From CADEED01 sp035502995 (lineage in GTDB: Bacteria; Pseudomonadota; Gammaproteobacteria; Steroidobacterales; Steroidobacteraceae), in the NCBI GenBank assembly GCA_035502995.1, contig DATJTW010000116.1, forward strand, positions 1 through 64,000: DNA of 64,000 bases, read 5' to 3'. Below, in pieces: positions 62,316-64,000 of this stretch. Position numbers and translations under genes: made by a program. Within the stretch, counting starts at the first letter, position 1, and each line of letters opens with the position of its first letter. The notes beneath the pieces were generated by a model. That model was not told the DNA's origin. It saw only the letters and a program-made list of their open reading frames with translations, and searched no databases.

Positions 62316-63319
62316 TTCTTGTTGGCCTGCAGTTCTTTGTTCTGGAAATGCTGGAACAACATGATCGGCACGACCAGCAGCAGCAGCATCGCGATGGCCA
62401 CGGCGCTCGCCTTCGGCCAGTCGCGGTTCAGGAAGAACTCGTCCGACAGCAGCTTCGCGATCATCAGCTGGTCGGTACGGCCTAACAACGACGGGATCAC
62501 GTATTCGCCGACCGCCGGGATGAACACCAGCAGCGAGCCGGCGACGATGCCCGGGAACGACAGCGGCAGCGTGACGCGCAGGAACGCCTTGATCGGGCCG
62601 GCGCCGAGATCCGACGCGGCCTCGAGCAGCGTGTTGTCGTGTTTCTCGAGGTTCGAATACAGCGGCAGGATCATGAACGGCAGGTACGAATAGACGATGC
62701 CGATGTACACCGCGAAGCTGGTGTACATCATCGTCAGCGGCGCATCGATGATGCCGAGCCACATGAGCACGTTGTTGATGACGCCGTCGGTCTTGAGCAG
62801 GCCGATCCACGCGTAGACGCGCAGCAGGAACGACGTCCAGAACGGCAGGATCACCAGCATCAGGAACACGTTGCGGTAGGTGGGCGTCGAACGCGCGATC
62901 GCGTACGCCATCGGGTAGCCGAGCAGCAGGCACAACACCGTCGACACGGCGGCCACCATGATCGAATAGCCCCACGAGCTCACGTACAGCGGCTCGTTGA
63001 AGAGATAGGTGTAGCTCGAGACCAGCAGCTTGATCTGCAGCGCGCCCTCGTCGAGCCAGCGGAACACCGGCTCGTACGGCGGCCGGCCGAGCGGCGAGAA
63101 CTCCGCGAACGAGATCTTGAGGACGATCAGGAACGGGACGAGGAAGAAGATCAGCAGCCACAGGTACGGCAGCGAGATGACCAGCCGCTGGCCGGCCCAG
63201 TTCTTGATCAGGTATTCGGTCCAGCGCGGCGGCCCGTAGCGGAACAGGAACGTCCACACCGGGCCGAGACGCCCGGGCGTTCCTCGCGTTCCGACGGTTC
63301 GGGCGGCGCTCAGGGACAA
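62312..63319 (-). CDS. potH: putrescine/spermidine ABC transporter permease
   Basis: A 335-residue permease with six helices and EAA loop EAASDLGAGPIKAFLRVTLPLSFPG. It has a longer cytoplasmic N-terminus (about 45 residues) before the first helix LPYLWLLIFFLVPFLIVL. The TTG start at 63319 has GGAGGG 7 bases upstream; GTG 63259 is an alternative. It follows potG by 21 bases and overlaps potI. Confidence 0.93.
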   Translation of the reverse strand: MSLSAARTVGTRGTPGRLGPVWTFLFRYGPPRWTEYLIKNWAGQRLVISLPYLWLLIFFLVPFLIVLKISFAEFSPLGRPPYEPVFRWLDEGALQIKLLVSSYTYLFNEPLYVSSWGYSIMVAAVSTVLCLLLGYPMAYAIARSTPTYRNVFLMLVILPFWTSFLLRVYAWIGLLKTDGVINNVLMWLGIIDAPLTMMYTSFAVYIGIVYSYLPFMILPLYSNLEKHDNTLLEAASDLGAGPIKAFLRVTLPLSFPGIVAGSLLVFIPAVGEYVIPSLLGRTDQLMIAKLLSDEFFLNRDWPKASAVAIAMLLLLVVPIMLFQHFQNKELQANKK

Positions 63320-63340
63320 GGGATCAGCCCTCCGGCCGTT

Positions 63341-64000
63341 TCATTGCGTCACCACGACCGGGCTCGAGGCGTGCCACGTGAGCCACACCGTCTCGTCCCA
63401 CTGGATGCGCTCGTCGTCCGAGAGGCGTTCCACGTTCGGCAGCGTGACGCGCACCGTCTTGCCGCTGTCGATCTTCACCAGGTAGATGGACACGTCGCCC
63501 ATGTAGGCGATTTCCTTGACCACGCCCTTCGCGCAGTTCTCGCTCGTATTCGCCGGCGGCTGGCGCTGGATGTTGATCTTCTCGGGCCGCACCGCGGCCC
63601 AGACGGTGGCGCCCGGCGCCGAGCTGATGCCGTGGTCGATGTAGATGAGGCCGCCGAGCTCGTCCGACTTGATGCGCGCGCGGTCGGGCAGATCCTCGAC
63701 CAGCTGGCCCTCGAACATGTTCACCGAGCCGATGAAGTCCGCGACGAACTTGGTCATCGGGAATTCGTAGATCTCGGTCGGCGTGCCGATCTGCACGATC
63801 TCGCCGCGGTTCATGACGCCGATGCGCGACGCGAGCGTCATCGCCTCTTCCTGGTCGTGCGTGACGACGATGAAGGTGACGCCGAGCGATTCCTGGATGT
63901 TGATGAGCTCGAACTGCGTGGCCTCGCGCAGCTTCTTGTCGAGCGCGCCCAGCGGCTCATCGAGCAGCAGCAGCTTCGGGCGCTTCACCAGCGAGCGCGC
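63341..64000 (-). CDS. potG: polyamine ABC transporter ATP-binding protein, C-terminal part
   Basis: Partial gene running off the right edge; 219 codons plus stop are visible. The segment holds Walker B LLLLDEPLGALD, the switch His in VVTHDQEEAMTL, GEIVQIGTPTEIYEFP, and a TOBE domain with VRPEKINI. The N-terminal Walker A and signature lie beyond 64000. GTG at 63986-63988 is an internal codon, not a start. With PotH and PotI it imports putrescine or spermidine using ATP. Confidence 0.93.
   Translation of the reverse strand, partial: ARSLVKRPKLLLLDEPLGALDKKLREATQFELINIQESLGVTFIVVTHDQEEAMTLASRIGVMNRGEIVQIGTPTEIYEFPMTKFVADFIGSVNMFEGQLVEDLPDRARIKSDELGGLIYIDHGISSAPGATVWAAVRPEKINIQRQPPANTSENCAKGVVKEIAYMGDVSIYLVKIDSGKTVRVTLPNVERLSDDERIQWDETVWLTWHASSPVVVTQ

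Overview
The window looks like chromosomal DNA of a high-GC (roughly two-thirds G+C by eye) Gram-negative bacterium. Many genes overlap by ATGA or TGATG. There are two TonB-dependent receptors, a patatin/Omp85-type outer-membrane phospholipase, lipoproteins, Tat-signal molybdenum enzymes, a PQQ dehydrogenase and a polyamine ABC importer. This gene mix fits a soil or freshwater gammaproteobacterium, perhaps near Steroidobacter/Nevskia, but the lineage is an inference. I saw no rRNA, tRNA, CRISPR array, prophage or insertion sequence.

Layout. 1-4 kb: end of a DUF3570 gene, a small hypothetical, and a minus-strand apbE / AAA ATPase / GH105 operon. 4-11.5 kb: SYLF protein, dienelactone hydrolase, beta-barrel protein, an AAC(6')-like acetyltransferase, a thioredoxin / secreted protein / acyltransferase operon, an alpha/beta hydrolase with a Cys nucleophile, and a CPBP protein. 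11.5-22.5 kb: amidohydrolase, TPR protein, YecR-like lipoprotein, two IorB-like molybdopterin subunits without a visible iron-sulfur partner, a DUF4440 protein with a hairpin over its ribosome-binding site, an AraC-type regulator and a Tat-signal epimerase. 22.6-24.7 kb: two convergent di-iron membrane desaturase/hydroxylase genes.

24.8-29.7 kb: a three-gene operon that looks like a split and rearranged version of the giant 2-hydroxyacyl-CoA dehydratase activase protein (double BadF ATPase, DUF2229, HgdD-like part). This is the strongest candidate for an undescribed system. 29.7-36.5 kb: lipoprotein, PQQ dehydrogenase with embedded cytochrome c plus ThuA, DUF4184, msrA, ICMT-like and META genes. 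36.5-37.4 kb: a lower-GC patch with a lipoprotein gene. 37.4-43.3 kb: second YecR-like lipoprotein, TPR protein, an MFS-acyltransferase fusion with a kinase-like gene, membrane-anchored HTH regulator, DUF4440 and GNAT proteins. 43.4-51.3 kb: Fur-box-like site, two TonB receptors, PlpD-like phospholipase, TPR membrane protein. 51.4-64 kb: agmatine deiminase with PPK2, icd, S9 peptidase, HDOD protein, an aminotransferase / omega-amidase / trans-sulfuration operon, and potI-potH-potG.

Two signals cut across genes. One is a family of composite intergenic inverted repeats built on GGGGAC...GTCCCC placed just after stop codons. The other is a set of AT-containing octamers (GGTAGATA, GGTAGTTT/G, CTAACAAC and complements) that recur inside genes in several reading frames. 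Two small basic helix-turn-helix-like proteins (51384-51578 and 61180-61416) are paralogues, as are the two YecR-like lipoproteins.
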